Below are positions 1 through 10,440 of a DNA stretch of 64,000 nucleotides, piece by piece; the first letter of the stretch is position 1; the number at the start of each line of letters is the position of its first letter. Both the position numbers and the translations under genes were made by a program. The notes beneath the pieces are model-generated. The model was not told the DNA's origin and did not search any database. It saw nothing but the letters and a program-made list of their open reading frames with translations. The stretch is from an uncultured Gammaproteobacteria bacterium (GTDB lineage: Bacteria; Pseudomonadota; Gammaproteobacteria; Arenicellales; JAANXG01). The DNA lies in NCBI GenBank assembly GCA_947258975.1, contig CAMYKK010000018.1, forward strand, positions 99,207-163,206, written 5' to 3'.

Positions 1-121
1 CGTGTCGTGGTAAAGCGGGCTGACGAAGCGCCGCCAATTGCTGATCATCCTGACGAGACGTATACCGGGAAATTGGTGCGATACGATGTCTACCTGCTTG
101 GATACCGGGAGTGAATGCATA

Positions 122-868
122 ATGAGTCTGCCGGTATTCTACCGTGCGTCTATTCCACCGCCGGGACAATGCACGGAACTGGACGCCAGGGAATCGAAAC
201 ACGCCGCGGGTTCGCGCCGGTTGCAGGCCGATGACCGCATATCCATCATCGACGGCGCCGGAGTCGTGGCCGAGGCCGTGATTCGCGCGATGAAATCCCG
301 CGGACACGATATCTCCGTAGAGATCATATCCCGAACTGTTCAGCCGCTCTCCTATCCACGCGTGCACCTGGCAGTGGCGATGCCCAAGGGGGAACGCCAA
401 AGAACATTATTGGATATGAGTACCCAGCTTGGCATGGCGAGCTTTACGCCTTTATTGTGCACACGATCGATTGTCAAGCCCCCCGCAAGCGCGCAGGGCC
501 GTTGGCGAAGAATTTGCGTGGAGGCGTGCAAGCAAAGCGGTCAACCTTACTTGCCGTTGATCCATGATCCCAAGCCACCGGAGGAATTTGCCGATCAGGT
601 GCAGCGGCACCGTGGTGGGATCTTGGTGGCGCATAAAACCGGCATACCCATTGCCGCCGTTGCTGTGCCCGCAGACGAAGTCGCGCTGCTGATTGGTCCG
701 GAGGGTGGCTTTACAGCGCAGGAAATTAGCGCGCTACGCTCCGTGGGAGCACTGCTGACCTCACTGGGAAGCCATGTCCTCAGGGTGGAAACCGCGGCAG
801 TCGTGGGCTTGAGTTATTTAAAAATCGGTTGCGGCCGCGGGTATGGTGTTCAGTCGAAGCGTAACTGA
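122..868 (+). CDS. rsmE: 16S rRNA (uracil-1498-N3)-methyltransferase RsmE
   Basis: SPOUT-class enzyme that methylates U1498 of 16S rRNA with SAM. The 248-residue product matches the family length of about 240-250. The N-terminal RNA-binding part holds the typical ESKHAAGSRRLQADD segment. The C-terminal knot holds LLIGPEGGFTAQE and the LRVETAAVVGL motif, the family's SAM-binding signature. The frame is open upstream to 38, but homologues begin near MSLPVFYR, so the ATG at 122 is chosen, with GGGAG about 10 nt upstream. The last 19 bases overlap the convergent methyltransferase gene. Family assignment is firm; the start is inferred. Confidence 0.93.
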   Translation: MSLPVFYRASIPPPGQCTELDARESKHAAGSRRLQADDRISIIDGAGVVAEAVIRAMKSRGHDISVEIISRTVQPLSYPRVHLAVAMPKGERQRTLLDMSTQLGMASFTPLLCTRSIVKPPASAQGRWRRICVEACKQSGQPYLPLIHDPKPPEEFADQVQRHRGGILVAHKTGIPIAAVAVPADEVALLIGPEGGFTAQEISALRSVGALLTSLGSHVLRVETAAVVGLSYLKIGCGRGYGVQSKRN

Positions 869-1452
869 CCGTTTTTCGTCCAGCTGTACACGCGGACCGG
901 CGGAAAGTTGAGCAGTTCCAGTTGAACCCGGCTTGGTCCCAACACTTCACGGCCCAGGCTGTTGACGCGGTCGCGAAATTGATAGGCGACGAATCGGCCC
1001 TCCGGCGTGAGTAGTTCGGAAATCGACTGGATAATCGAGCGTCCGAACTCCGGTTTGATAATTGAAAAGGGGATACCCGACACCACCGCGTCGACCGGGT
1101 CGATTCCGTAGCCGGACACGATATCGACAAGATCACCGGCACAACCTTGATGGGCGATTAATCTCGGATCGTGGATGGCAGCGATGATGTTGTGGAATCG
1201 CGGATTGATCTCGATCGTGAGCAGGGAGGCGTCGGACGGCATGGACCGCAGCAGGGCGCGGGTCGTCCCGCCGGTGCCGGGTCCCAGTTCCACGATGGCC
1301 TTTGCAGTCCTCGCTCTCGCCAAATCAACGATGCGACGCTCGAGAAAACGGGAACTCGGGATTAATGAGCCAACCTCGGCGGGATGCTTTAGAAAGCCTC
1401 TAAAAAATGCGATGCGCCGGTCCGGCTGTAGAAGATTGTCAGATAGCTTCAT
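850..1452 (-). CDS. Class I SAM-dependent methyltransferase, phospholipid N-methyltransferase-like
   Basis: A 200-residue protein with a Rossmann-fold SAM motif (VELGPGTGGTT, residues about 54-64) and an acidic second-strand residue in LLTIEINPRF. The opening segment (FFRGFLKHPAEVGSLIPSS) and the SGIPFS motif resemble the PmtA / rRNA-dimethylase-like group, which includes phosphatidylethanolamine N-methyltransferases. The substrate cannot be read from the sequence. It is convergent with rsmE and overlaps its 3' end by 19 bases. The class is firm, lipid methylation is inference. Confidence 0.75.
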   Translation of the reverse strand: MKLSDNLLQPDRRIAFFRGFLKHPAEVGSLIPSSRFLERRIVDLARARTAKAIVELGPGTGGTTRALLRSMPSDASLLTIEINPRFHNIIAAIHDPRLIAHQGCAGDLVDIVSGYGIDPVDAVVSGIPFSIIKPEFGRSIIQSISELLTPEGRFVAYQFRDRVNSLGREVLGPSRVQLELLNFPPVRVYSWTKNGQLRFD

Positions 1453-1559
1453 TTCGAATTAATTGCATCCTTATTGTTTCCTATATGGTAAACCATTAGG
1501 CTGATCCGAGTCAGGTACCTTGGCGAACAAATCCCCGGGGCGCAACGCCGGCATGGATT

Positions 1560-2222
1560 TCATCCTGTATTTCCAATGTGTTCGTAGGCATCGATCGATT
1601 CATCCTCATTCGCCGCTTCCGCCATCCAGCGCGCTATATACGGGTCTTTCATTACGGTATCAATATATTCTTGGGCGGTGCTGCCGACGGTCACACCGTA
1701 AGTGGCGAACCGCAATGCTACCGGTGCGTACATCGCATCGGCAATGCAGAATTCGCCGAATAACCAGGGCCCTTCAGACCGCCGCAGGTTGCGGCATTGT
1801 GCCCAGATTTCCACAATTCGGGAGACGTTTTTGCCAACGTTTGCGGTGATCGGAATGCGCCGGCGCCGGGCCCGGCAATTGAGCGGTAGTTGTTCGCGCA
1901 ACGCTTGAAACCCGGCGTGCATTTCAGCGCTCACCGCGCGCGCCACAGCGCGATGGTGAGGTTCCTTAGGCCATAGTCGTGGGTTCTGTTCCGCCAAATA
2001 TTCAAGTATCGCCAACGATTCCCAGATCGTAATATCATCATCGCGGTATATCGGTACCAGGCCTGCCGACGAATAAGCGCGCAGTTTTTCCTTGTATCCG
2101 GGTGTGAACAGGGGGATGCGCACTTCCTCGAAATCGATATGCAGATATCTCAACGCCAACCACGGCCGCATAGACCATGACGAATAATTTTTATTTCCTA
2201 TTACTAGAACGGGTTTGCTCAT
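1560..2222 (-). CDS. Glutathione S-transferase family protein
   Basis: 220 residues with an N-terminal thioredoxin-like GST domain: NKNYSSWSMRPWLAL at the start, where a Ser/Tyr would activate glutathione, and the cis-Pro GLVPIYRDDDITIWESLAILEYLAE glutathione-binding segment. An all-helical C-terminal domain follows. It starts 11 bases after the valS stop on the same strand, so it is probably cotranscribed with valS. The region LNCRARRRRIPITANVGKNV is unusually arginine-rich but in frame. The physiological substrate is unknown. Confidence 0.85.
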   Translation of the reverse strand: MSKPVLVIGNKNYSSWSMRPWLALRYLHIDFEEVRIPLFTPGYKEKLRAYSSAGLVPIYRDDDITIWESLAILEYLAEQNPRLWPKEPHHRAVARAVSAEMHAGFQALREQLPLNCRARRRRIPITANVGKNVSRIVEIWAQCRNLRRSEGPWLFGEFCIADAMYAPVALRFATYGVTVGSTAQEYIDTVMKDPYIARWMAEAANEDESIDAYEHIGNTG

Positions 2223-2233
2223 AACGCGGGTTA

Positions 2234-5020
2234 TCAGTGCAGCTCCCGAATCTCTTCCAACTGCGCCTGCAGTTTGTCGATAGCGAGGTTGATTTCCGTG
2301 ACCCGCTGCCGTTCTTTGTCCACCACTTGTCTGGGGGCTTTGCCGACGAAGCGAGGGTTCTCTAGCTTTCCATTCGCGCGCAGCAGGTCCTTGCGGTACT
2401 TCCCCAACTCCCTGGTTAGCCTTTCCACTTCGGTGTGTTTATCGATCACTTCACCCAGCGGCACCAGCACCTTCATTCGACCGACAAGTGACATTGCGGA
2501 TCTGGGAACCATCTGTCCGGCGCTGATCTTGTCAACACTTTGGAAGCGACCGAGTTGTAGCAGATAGTCCCGGTTTCTATCCAGGTAATTCCAATCCTGA
2601 TCGTGGTCGCCCTGCAACAGCACCGGGAGTTTTTTGCCGGGTTCGATGTTTCTGTCGCCGCGGATATTGCGCACGCCGGAAATAACGCCCTGGACCCAAA
2701 GCATTTCCTGGAGCGCCGGGTGGTCAATTTTTTTAGGGTCACTACTGGGATATGGCTGGGTCATGATCGTCGCGCCGTGTTCACCGGCCAATGGCGCCAC
2801 TTGTTGCCAAATTTCTTCGGTAATAAACGGCATGATCGGATGTAACAGGCGTAGCGTGGCCTCTAGTACCCGCACCAGGCTGCGGCGAGTTGCGCGGTGC
2901 GTAGCGTTGGAAACTCGATCCGAATTCAGTACAACTTTGGAAAGCTCCAGATACCAACTGCAGAACTCGTCCCAAACGAAGCTGTATAGGGTGGTGGCCA
3001 TATTGTCGAGCCGGTAGTCCCTCACCGCCTGTTCGACCTGCTCTTCCACCAGTTGTAGACGGGAGACAATCCATCGGTCGGGCAGGCTGCATTCCAGTTC
3101 ACCGCCACGTTGGCCGCAATCTTGACCTTCCGTGTTCATTAACACATATCTGGCTGCGTTCCAGAGCTTATTGCAGAAGTTCCGATAGCCCTCGATACGA
3201 CCCAAGTCGAAGTTGATGTTACGGCCGGTGGACGCGAGCGACGCGAAGGTATATCGCAACGCGTCGGTACCAAATGGTTCGATGCCTTTGGGGTATTCCA
3301 GGCGCGTCGTTTTCTCGATTTGCGGCGCCATTTTCGGTTGCATCAGTCCCGTGGTGCGTTTCTTTATCAGGTCATCGAGTTCTATTCCGTCCACCAAGTC
3401 CAGTGGATCGAGGATATTGCCTTTGGACTTGGACATCTTTTGACCGTGGCCATCGCGAACCAAACCGTGGACATAGACCTCGCGAAACGGGACATCGTCC
3501 ATAAATTTGAGTCCCATCATGATCATTCGCGCGACCCAAAAAAAGATGATATCGAACCCGGTGACCAGTACGTTGGTGGGATAGAAGGTTTGCAGTTCCG
3601 GAGTCTTATCCGGCCAGCCGAGGGTGGAAAAAGGCCACAATGCGGAGGAGAACCAAGTGTCCAACACATCCGGGTCCTGGTTCAGCGCCACATCGGGGCC
3701 CGCGATGGCGCGGGCCTGCTCGTATGCCTGCGCTTCCGATCGTGCCACGTACACCCGGCCTTCGGCGTCGTACCAGGCTGGGATCCGGTGCCCCCACCAC
3801 AGTTGCCGGGAGATGCACCAATCCTGAATGTTGTGCATCCATTCGAAATAGGTCTTGCTCCAGTTTTCCGGGACAAACTTGATGCGGCCGTCTTCCACCG
3901 CTTGGATCGCGGGTTCCGCCAGAGTCCGGGTTTTCACATACCACTGATCGGTGAGGTACGGCTCGATCACCGCGTGGGAACGATCGCCGCGGGGGATAAC
4001 CAATTTATGCGGCCGTACGCTATCGACTAGTCCTTGTGATTCAAGATCCTTCACGATCTGATCACGTGCCTCGTAGCGATCCATCCCATGGTAAGGCGAA
4101 TCGGGTAGATTAATCGCCGCGTCGGCAGTGAATATATTGATGAGCGGAAGGTCGTGGCGAAGTCCGATTTCGTAATCGTTGAAGTCGTGAGCGGGGGTGA
4201 TCTTCACGCAGCCGGAACCGAACTCCGGATCCACATAGGCGTCGGCGATCACTGGGATGTGCCGGCCGGTCAACGGCAGCTCGACCTGTTGACCTATAAG
4301 ATCCTGATAGCGCTTATCGTCGGGGTGCACGGCAACCGCTGTGTCACCCAACATCGTTTCCGGTCGCGTTGTCGCTACGGTGAGGTAACGGCCGGGATCG
4401 TCTGTGAATGGATAACGAAGGTGCCACAGCTTACCGTCCTGTTCGTCTGCGATGACTTCGAGGTCCGAGATTGCGGTATGCAGCACCGGATCCCAATTTA
4501 CCAGCCGTTTACCACGATAGATCAAACCCTCCTCGAATAAACGGATGAATACCTCTTCAACCGCCGCGGACAAGCCCTCATCCATGGTGAATCGTTCGCG
4601 GTTCCAGTCCAACGATGCCCCCATGCGCCGCAATTGTTGGGTGATTGTGCCGCCGGATTGATGTTTCCACTCCCAGACTCGCGCGACGAATGCTTCGCGT
4701 CCAAGCGCCAATCTCGTGAGGCCTTCGCTCTCCAGTTGCCGCTCGACCACCATCTGCGTGGCAATGCCGGCGTGATCGGCGCCCGCCTGCCAGAGCGTGC
4801 GGTGTCCACGCATGCGATGAAACCGGATCAACGTATCCATGATCGTATCTTGAAACGCGTGACCCATATGTAAACTGCCGGTCACGTTCGGTGGCGGAAT
4901 CATGATGCAATAACCTGGGCCGTCCCCTGACGGTGCAAACCAGCCGTCTTGCTCCCAGCGCGCGTAGATCTGGGCCTCGATGGCGCTTGGATCGTATGTT
5001 TTATTGAGTTGCGAGGTCAT
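2234..5020 (-). CDS. valS: Valine--tRNA ligase
   Basis: Class Ia aminoacyl-tRNA synthetase charging tRNA-Val. The 928-residue product is the usual length. The HIGH-type motif is [12 protein letters not shown] (residues about 44-55) and the KMSKS motif is KMSKSKGN (about 529-536). An editing CP1 domain lies between them ([17 protein letters not shown]), and the C-terminal coiled-coil tRNA-binding arm is [32 protein letters not shown]. It sits downstream of pepA-holC, the common gammaproteobacterial order pepA-holC-valS, with one extra small gene between. Confidence 0.97.
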   Translation of the reverse strand: MTSQLNKTYDPSAIEAQIYARWEQDGWFAPSGDGPGYCIMIPPPNVTGSLHMGHAFQDTIMDTLIRFHRMRGHRTLWQAGADHAGIATQMVVERQLESEGLTRLALGREAFVARVWEWKHQSGGTITQQLRRMGASLDWNRERFTMDEGLSAAVEEVFIRLFEEGLIYRGKRLVNWDPVLHTAISDLEVIADEQDGKLWHLRYPFTDDPGRYLTVATTRPETMLGDTAVAVHPDDKRYQDLIGQQVELPLTGRHIPVIADAYVDPEFGSGCVKITPAHDFNDYEIGLRHDLPLINIFTADAAINLPDSPYHGMDRYEARDQIVKDLESQGLVDSVRPHKLVIPRGDRSHAVIEPYLTDQWYVKTRTLAEPAIQAVEDGRIKFVPENWSKTYFEWMHNIQDWCISRQLWWGHRIPAWYDAEGRVYVARSEAQAYEQARAIAGPDVALNQDPDVLDTWFSSALWPFSTLGWPDKTPELQTFYPTNVLVTGFDIIFFWVARMIMMGLKFMDDVPFREVYVHGLVRDGHGQKMSKSKGNILDPLDLVDGIELDDLIKKRTTGLMQPKMAPQIEKTTRLEYPKGIEPFGTDALRYTFASLASTGRNINFDLGRIEGYRNFCNKLWNAARYVLMNTEGQDCGQRGGELECSLPDRWIVSRLQLVEEQVEQAVRDYRLDNMATTLYSFVWDEFCSWYLELSKVVLNSDRVSNATHRATRRSLVRVLEATLRLLHPIMPFITEEIWQQVAPLAGEHGATIMTQPYPSSDPKKIDHPALQEMLWVQGVISGVRNIRGDRNIEPGKKLPVLLQGDHDQDWNYLDRNRDYLLQLGRFQSVDKISAGQMVPRSAMSLVGRMKVLVPLGEVIDKHTEVERLTRELGKYRKDLLRANGKLENPRFVGKAPRQVVDKERQRVTEINLAIDKLQAQLEEIRELH

Positions 5021-5152
5021 AAAGCGCTGTATCCCTGACGGGGGTCAATCCCGGAGTGGTCGACATAAGCGGGTGAATTATACGCGAGGCCGGGGCGTAG
5101 GTTTAGCGATTGAGGCGCGGAAGCGTCGGCCTCAATCCTCGGAAACGGTCCG

Positions 5153-5683
5153 TCATTTCTTGGTGGGTGGGGAAAAACGTTTGAGTAGAATTTCCTGAGT
5201 TCGGGTCGACCAATCCTCCAAGGACGCCGACACTGCGTCCTGCAGATCCTGTGCCAGTTCAGGGTCCAGGGGTTGGCCATTGGTGTCGAGGCTATTTTCG
5301 ACGGTGTGAACAAGTGTCTGTGCTATCGTCCGCTGCGCCGAATCGATTGACGAGGACGGGGTCGCAAAGGTCGTCGCTGTCGGTGTGACGCGTGGTATCG
5401 GCATGTACACCACATTCGTCAACAGCGGTACCTCGTCGTCAAAAGTGTTGTCCGGCATTTGATTCTCCGCCGTTACATCGGAGCCTTGCGGGGTTGCAGG
5501 CCCGTCCTCGCGGGCCTGATGATTCTCATCGCCGGCCTCCGGGAGCGCGCAGGCGGTGGATTGCTGAACGCTGTCGGCGGGCACTGGTTCGGGCGTTTCG
5601 GCAATGAGATCCTCGAGAGAGCGCAGCGTTTCGGTGAGGACCGTCTGATCCGCGTCCGGTTGTTTCTTGCGGCGAAAGAACAT
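5153..5683 (-). CDS. Hypothetical protein between holC and valS
   Basis: About 176 residues if started at the ATG ending at 5683 (MFFRRKKQPDADQT), 4 bases after the holC stop; the frame also extends into holC but that part is unlikely to be translated. It is acidic and proline-rich in the middle, with a more ordered C-terminal half (LAQDLQDAVSASLEDWSTRTQEILLKRF). No signal peptide or known domain is visible. Its place in the pepA-holC-valS transcription unit suggests cotranscription with the replisome chi subunit, but no function can be assigned. Confidence 0.7.
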   Translation of the reverse strand: MFFRRKKQPDADQTVLTETLRSLEDLIAETPEPVPADSVQQSTACALPEAGDENHQAREDGPATPQGSDVTAENQMPDNTFDDEVPLLTNVVYMPIPRVTPTATTFATPSSSIDSAQRTIAQTLVHTVENSLDTNGQPLDPELAQDLQDAVSASLEDWSTRTQEILLKRFSPPTKK

Positions 5684-5687
5684 GGCG

Positions 5688-6137
5688 TTACACGGAAACC
5701 TGATGGGTCTGTAGTTCGAAACCCCGCTCACGATAGGTCCGGAATCGTTTCCGGGCTGACTGCTTGTCCTGGGGGTTGTTATCCACTAATTCTGCCACCC
5801 GGTCGAAGCGATCTGCATACACGGGTACGCTCTCCAACAACGAGATCAATACATCCGCTGACAGCGTGTTCGGCGGCGGCTCATGACCGATTGTAATCGG
5901 TGCCTGTGGTTCATCGCCATGGGATTCGGCGTACCCGGAATGTCTTAGATGCGGCAGGAAGCTGCTTTCGTCAAAGGTCCACATCAATTCATCCAGAAGC
6001 TGCGCCTGATTCTCGCTGGCTACGTGAATATACACCGACTTACCCAGAGTATAGATCTTGTGTCCCAAACGGCACGTGAATCGCATTTTGCCGTCGGCCA
6101 CGTTGTTGGTAAGCACATAAAAATCAACCCGGGACAT
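5688..6137 (-). CDS. holC: DNA polymerase III subunit chi
   Basis: 149-residue accessory subunit of the Pol III clamp loader, which contacts SSB and the psi subunit. The start MSRVDFYVLTNN and segments YTLGKSVYIHVASENQAQLLDELMWTFDESSFLPH and RVAELVDNNPQDKQSARKRFRTYRERGFEL match HolC. It lies 18 bases after pepA on the same strand and continues the pepA-holC-valS run. The presence of holC supports a beta- or gammaproteobacterial host. Confidence 0.92.
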   Translation of the reverse strand: MSRVDFYVLTNNVADGKMRFTCRLGHKIYTLGKSVYIHVASENQAQLLDELMWTFDESSFLPHLRHSGYAESHGDEPQAPITIGHEPPPNTLSADVLISLLESVPVYADRFDRVAELVDNNPQDKQSARKRFRTYRERGFELQTHQVSV

Positions 6138-6155
6138 GACATGTACGTGCCGGCG

Positions 6156-7652
6156 TCAGGTGCAGCGATTGATCAAAAACTGTGTCAGTAGCGGAACCAC
6201 GCGCCCGGTGGCGCCCTTTTGATCGCCTTCCTGCCATGCGGTCCCCGCGATGTCCAAATGCGCCCATTTGAATTGTTCGGTGAATCGCGAGAGAAAACAC
6301 GCTGCGGTAATGGCGCCTGCATAGCGGCTACCAATATTAGCCATATCCGCGAAATTGCTTTTGAGCTGCGGTTGATATTCGTCCCACATGGGTAACGGCC
6401 AGGCACGATCGAGGCTGTCTTCCCCCGCCTCCCAAATTTCCTCGATCAGGGCTTGATCATTCCCCATCAAACCGCTGGCGTGTTTACCCAGGGCGACGAC
6501 ACACGCGCCGGTGAGTGTGGCAATGTCGATGACGGCATCGGGTTTGAACCGCTGGGTATAGGTGAGTGCGTCGCAAAGTATCAAGCGGCCCTCGGCGTCA
6601 GTATTCAAGATTTCAATAGACTGTCCGGACATGCTTTTGACAATGTCGCCCGGTTTGTTGGCATTGCCGTCGGGGAGATTCTCGGAGCTGGGTATCACGC
6701 CGACGACGTTGATGGGCAACTTCATCTCCGCTGCCGCCAACAGCGCGCCAACAACGCTCGCCCCGCCACACATGTCATATTTCATTTCGTCCATTTTTTC
6801 CGCCGGCTTCAACGAAATACCACCAGCGTCGAAGGTCAGGCCCTTGCCGACGAGCGCCACGGGCGCTGCATTCTTGTGTCCGCCCGCGTAACGAATAACG
6901 ATCAACTTCGCCGGTTGCCGACTGCCTCTGGAAACGGAGAGCAGGGCGCCCATGCCGAGCTTTTCCATCCGCTCTTCATTGAGCACGGTAATTCTCAACG
7001 GGTGGGACTTGCCTAGTGACTTGACCTGGTCAGCGAGATAGCTTGGGGTGCAGATGTTGCCCGGCAGATTGGCAAGATCTTTGGCAAACTTCTTACCCAT
7101 ACCGATCGCGCCACCGTGCTTTACACCGATCTTCAAGTCCGGCATCTGATTACGCCGGTGAATGAAAAAGTCCAGTTTCGTCAACCGGCTCTTGGCGTTG
7201 GATTTGGTTTTCAGTTGATCGAAGCGATAGACCGCATCGCTGGCCGCCTCTACCGCATGCCTCACTCTGAGGCTCATATCGGCCTCAGGGACCTCAATGT
7301 CGTGCAGACAGAATACGCCGTTTCGGCAGTCAATCTTGTTCAACCGCATAGCGGCCGTATAGCATACCTTCCGATAGGTGGTCAGTTTCATGTCTTCGGC
7401 TTTTCCCAACCCGACAATCAAGAGCCGCTCACAGGCCATGCCGGGGACATCACGAAGCATCACGTTCTGTGATTCCTCGCCGGTTACGTCGCCCTTTTCC
7501 ATCAGCGATGCAATGGCGCCGCCGGTAAGGCGGTCCACCTCACGCGCAACGCCGGTGAGTTTCTCCCCCTGGTGCAATCCCACCACCAGACATTCCGTGG
7601 TTTGGTCTCGAATTCCACCCAATCTAGCTGCAAATTTCACGTGTATCTCCAA
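6156..7652 (-). CDS. pepA: Leucyl aminopeptidase (M17)
   Basis: 498-residue cytosolic metallo-aminopeptidase with two metal ions. The C-terminal catalytic domain shows VGKGLTFDAGGISLKPAEKMDEMKYDMCGG (metal-binding Asp and Lys) and the M17 signature NTDAEGRL. The N-terminal regulatory domain precedes it (residues 1 to about 170). The length is normal for PepA. In enterobacteria PepA also binds DNA (XerCD recombination, carAB control); whether that applies here is not shown by the sequence. It is first gene of the pepA-holC-valS run and divergent from lptF. Confidence 0.96.
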   Translation of the reverse strand: MEIHVKFAARLGGIRDQTTECLVVGLHQGEKLTGVAREVDRLTGGAIASLMEKGDVTGEESQNVMLRDVPGMACERLLIVGLGKAEDMKLTTYRKVCYTAAMRLNKIDCRNGVFCLHDIEVPEADMSLRVRHAVEAASDAVYRFDQLKTKSNAKSRLTKLDFFIHRRNQMPDLKIGVKHGGAIGMGKKFAKDLANLPGNICTPSYLADQVKSLGKSHPLRITVLNEERMEKLGMGALLSVSRGSRQPAKLIVIRYAGGHKNAAPVALVGKGLTFDAGGISLKPAEKMDEMKYDMCGGASVVGALLAAAEMKLPINVVGVIPSSENLPDGNANKPGDIVKSMSGQSIEILNTDAEGRLILCDALTYTQRFKPDAVIDIATLTGACVVALGKHASGLMGNDQALIEEIWEAGEDSLDRAWPLPMWDEYQPQLKSNFADMANIGSRYAGAITAACFLSRFTEQFKWAHLDIAGTAWQEGDQKGATGRVVPLLTQFLINRCT

Positions 7653-7784
7653 TCCAATTGTGTTAAACGATTAACCATTTTACGCTTTCACGACGCCAAT
7701 CAACGGGAGCCGCCATTGTACCCGGATGTCGATAGCCAAGTATTCCCCCCGGGATTGATCAGTCATTAATTCTGCGATTGCGCT

Positions 7785-8891
7785 ATGGGATTGATTATTA
7801 ATCGAGCACTGGTTCGGGAAGTGCTCCATACCAGTGTTGCGGTGACCTTAGTTATGCTGACCATTTTTTTGGTGGTGCGGATACTGGGTTTTCTGCACCA
7901 GGCGGCGGAGGGCGATATTCCAGTTGAGAGCGTGCTGATCCTGGTGGCGTTAAAGTTGGTCGGGTATCTGGATGTGATTCTGCCGTTGATGTTGTACATC
8001 GCCATTTTGATGGTTTTGGGGCGCTGGCATCGTGACAACGAAATGACGGTGCTGTCTGCTTGCGGCGTGGGGTTGGCTAATTTTCTCAAGCCGTTATCGT
8101 TTCTGGTTTTTTTAGTTGCCGGAGTGGTGGCGATATTTTCGTTTTATTTGACGCCCCTGTCGTTGACTGCCGGGTGGAGCTTGGAGATGGAGTACCGCAA
8201 TCGCAGCGAGATATCCGGCGTCGTCCCGGGTGTATTCATGGAGACCCGTAAAGGAAAAGGTGTTTATTTTGTAGAACGTTTCGACAAGGAGGCGGATCGT
8301 TATGAGAACGTATTCGTCTATAAATCGTCTTTTGGCAGGGAAGGGGTCGTCGTTGCCCAATATGCATACCAACGCATGGATGACCTGACCGGCGATCATT
8401 TCTTGGTGTTGAAAAACGGCACACGTTATGAGGGAAACCCCGGCGAGCCGGATTATCGTGTATTGGATTACGAAAGTTACGCGTTGCGGATTGAACCGCG
8501 CAATCAAATTCCTGCCATGGCACCGGTAAAGGCCCGCCCGACGCCGGAGATTCTCAGATCAGATCATCCGCAGCTGGTGGGGGAATGGCACTGGCGTATT
8601 GCCAAGGTTCTGATGGTTCCCATTTTGGGTTTGTTCGCGTTGGGCTTTAGTTACGCCGGTCCTCGATCGGGCCGCGTACTCAACACCCTGCTGGCGTTCT
8701 TGATCTATTTTATTTATACCAACTTGTTGGGATTTAGCGTCGCATTGCTAAAAAAAGGCCGTCTGGACCCCAACACGGGATTGTGGTGGATACACGGAGT
8801 GTTCCTGCTCTTGGCGCTGTTTTTGTTCTATCGGCGCGCCCAGAATCTGTCCTTGCTACCACATCTGCGCTTTCGGCTCCGGACCGGATGA
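7785..8891 (+). CDS. lptF: LPS export ABC transporter permease LptF
   Basis: 368-residue inner-membrane permease of the LptB2FG complex that extracts lipopolysaccharide for transport to the outer membrane. It opens with the family start (MGLIINRALVREVLHTSVAVTLVMLTIFLVVRILGFLHQAA). Three N-terminal transmembrane segments are followed by a beta-jellyroll periplasmic domain (about 120-260) and three more membrane segments. It is divergent from pepA, as in E. coli. Its stop overlaps the lptG start by 4 bases (ATGA), indicating translational coupling. Confidence 0.95.
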   Translation: MGLIINRALVREVLHTSVAVTLVMLTIFLVVRILGFLHQAAEGDIPVESVLILVALKLVGYLDVILPLMLYIAILMVLGRWHRDNEMTVLSACGVGLANFLKPLSFLVFLVAGVVAIFSFYLTPLSLTAGWSLEMEYRNRSEISGVVPGVFMETRKGKGVYFVERFDKEADRYENVFVYKSSFGREGVVVAQYAYQRMDDLTGDHFLVLKNGTRYEGNPGEPDYRVLDYESYALRIEPRNQIPAMAPVKARPTPEILRSDHPQLVGEWHWRIAKVLMVPILGLFALGFSYAGPRSGRVLNTLLAFLIYFIYTNLLGFSVALLKKGRLDPNTGLWWIHGVFLLLALFLFYRRAQNLSLLPHLRFRLRTG

Positions 8892-9952
8892 GAATCATCG
8901 ATCTGCATATCGCCAAGACTATTCTGCATTACACGCTAATTGTGTTCGCTGTCCTGTTGGGACTGTTTACGTTTATAACATTTGTGGACCAGTTAAGTGA
9001 TATGGGAACCGGCCGGTTCGGCTTATGGGAGGCATTTCGTTACGTGGTGTTGTCATCGCCCAAAACCATATACGAAACCTTTCCAATGGCTGCGTTGCTG
9101 GGCTCCATGCTGGGGCTCTCCTCACTGGCTGTAGATTCAGAGCTGCTGGTTTTGCGTGCGGCGGGTGTTTCTGTCAATCGATTAATTCTCTCGGTGCTCA
9201 AGTTTGGCGCCGTACTGGTTTCGGTTGCCATCGTAATCGGCGAAGTCGTCACGCCGATTACGGAGACCGCGGCCCAGCGTGGTCGGGCCGAGGCGCTGCA
9301 ACAGAATATAAAGCAACAGACGAACTACGGTCTGTGGATGAGGGACAGCAAGACCTATGTCAACGTCGGCGAGGTGTTGCCGGACCTGTCATTGTTGAAG
9401 GTGCGCCTGTTCGAGTTCGATGATGAAAGTCGATTACGTTCTCTGGTTTATGCAGACAGTGGAGATTATGAGAAGGATCGTTGGCAGCTGAAGGGAATCA
9501 AGCAGACTTTTATCAACCAGGAGAGCGCCGCGTCAACCACCGCTACGGCGGCATATTGGAACACCAAGGTGACGCCGCAAATTCTATCGGTTTTCTTGAT
9601 CAAACCGGATCAATTGTCGGCCTGGCAATTATGGCGATATATTAGTCATCTCGATGACAACAATCAGGATACCAGCGCATACAGACTCGCATTCTGGAAC
9701 AAGATCGTTACGCCCTTCGCCACCGCGGTCATGGTCATCCTTGCTATTCCATTCGTGTTCCGTCAGATACGAAGCGGTGGCCTGGGGCGTAGCCTGTTCA
9801 TCGGGATCATGCTTGGCCTTGGATTTTTCGTGGCCGACAAAGGATTCGGGTATGTCGTGCTGGTTTACGATATTTATCCATTGTTGGGGGCACTGATTCC
9901 GACATTGGTCTTTCTTGGGGTCGCCCTGTTGATGCTGCGCCGGGTGTACTGA
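8888..9952 (+). CDS. lptG: LPS export ABC transporter permease LptG
   Basis: Partner permease of LptF in LptB2FG. The ATG at 8888 overlaps the lptF stop and gives the family start MRIIDLHIAKTILHYTLIVFAVLLGLFTFI; the longer in-frame reading from 8783 runs inside lptF and is rejected. The 354-residue product has N-terminal membrane segments, a periplasmic domain (QQNIKQQTNYGLWMRDSKTYVNVGEVLPD, typical of LptG) and C-terminal membrane helices. It is coupled with lptF. Confidence 0.95.
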   Translation: MRIIDLHIAKTILHYTLIVFAVLLGLFTFITFVDQLSDMGTGRFGLWEAFRYVVLSSPKTIYETFPMAALLGSMLGLSSLAVDSELLVLRAAGVSVNRLILSVLKFGAVLVSVAIVIGEVVTPITETAAQRGRAEALQQNIKQQTNYGLWMRDSKTYVNVGEVLPDLSLLKVRLFEFDDESRLRSLVYADSGDYEKDRWQLKGIKQTFINQESAASTTATAAYWNTKVTPQILSVFLIKPDQLSAWQLWRYISHLDDNNQDTSAYRLAFWNKIVTPFATAVMVILAIPFVFRQIRSGGLGRSLFIGIMLGLGFFVADKGFGYVVLVYDIYPLLGALIPTLVFLGVALLMLRRVY

Positions 9953-9975
9953 CCGGATTGTGCGGGAAGAAGGGG

Positions 9976-9997
9976 GTTGGCATGCGGTCAAGCCAAC
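9976..9997. terminator. Possible bidirectional hairpin between lptG and the RDD gene
   Basis: GTTGGC and GCCAAC form a 6-bp stem with a 10-nt loop, followed on the plus strand by TTT. It lies just after lptG and overlaps the 3' end of the convergent RDD gene. The short stem makes this a weak call. Confidence 0.35.
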
Positions 9998-10440
9998 TTT
10001 CTCGACCGCTTCGGCAGTTCGATCAACCGTGTCTTGGAAAGGCGATCGTGCCAGGCCATGCCGGCGGGATCGATAATTACCCATAAGAAACCCAACCCCA
10101 AAGCCGTCCACGATAACATCGCGCCCAGGAAGCGTAACGCTGCCCCGGACCAACATACTGCTTGGCCGTCATGCCGGATGACACGGATGCGCCAGGCACG
10201 CATGCCAAGGGTTTGGCCGCCGTGCACCCAGAACCAGCCGAAAAAGATGTAACAACACGCCAGCAGATAGGTTTGGATCAGCAGACGCATCCACCACAGT
10301 TTTTGTATGGATTCCGGGACCAGGGGAAGCGGGGTGCCGGCAATCATGAGCACACCCGCCAATAGCAGGGTGTCGTAGGTGATCGCCGCCAGCCTGCGGG
10401 GCAGGCCGGGTATCGCTATGTCCTTACGATCGAGGGCCAT
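9988..10440 (-). CDS. RDD family membrane protein
   Basis: 150-residue integral membrane protein. It carries the RDD signatures: GLPRRLAAITYDTLLLAGVLMIAG near the start and HGGQTLGMRAWRIRVIR in the middle, then a C-terminal hydrophobic stretch and WHDRLSKTRLIELPK. About four membrane segments are visible. RDD proteins are a broad family with no single function (some take part in transport). Convergent with lptG, 35 bases apart; this neighbourhood after lptG is common in gammaproteobacteria. Confidence 0.85.
   Translation of the reverse strand: MALDRKDIAIPGLPRRLAAITYDTLLLAGVLMIAGTPLPLVPESIQKLWWMRLLIQTYLLACCYIFFGWFWVHGGQTLGMRAWRIRVIRHDGQAVCWSGAALRFLGAMLSWTALGLGFLWVIIDPAGMAWHDRLSKTRLIELPKRSRKLA

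Noticed and set aside
3320..4030. 236-codon plus-strand frame opposite valS
   Set aside because: Antisense shadow of a conserved synthetase gene.
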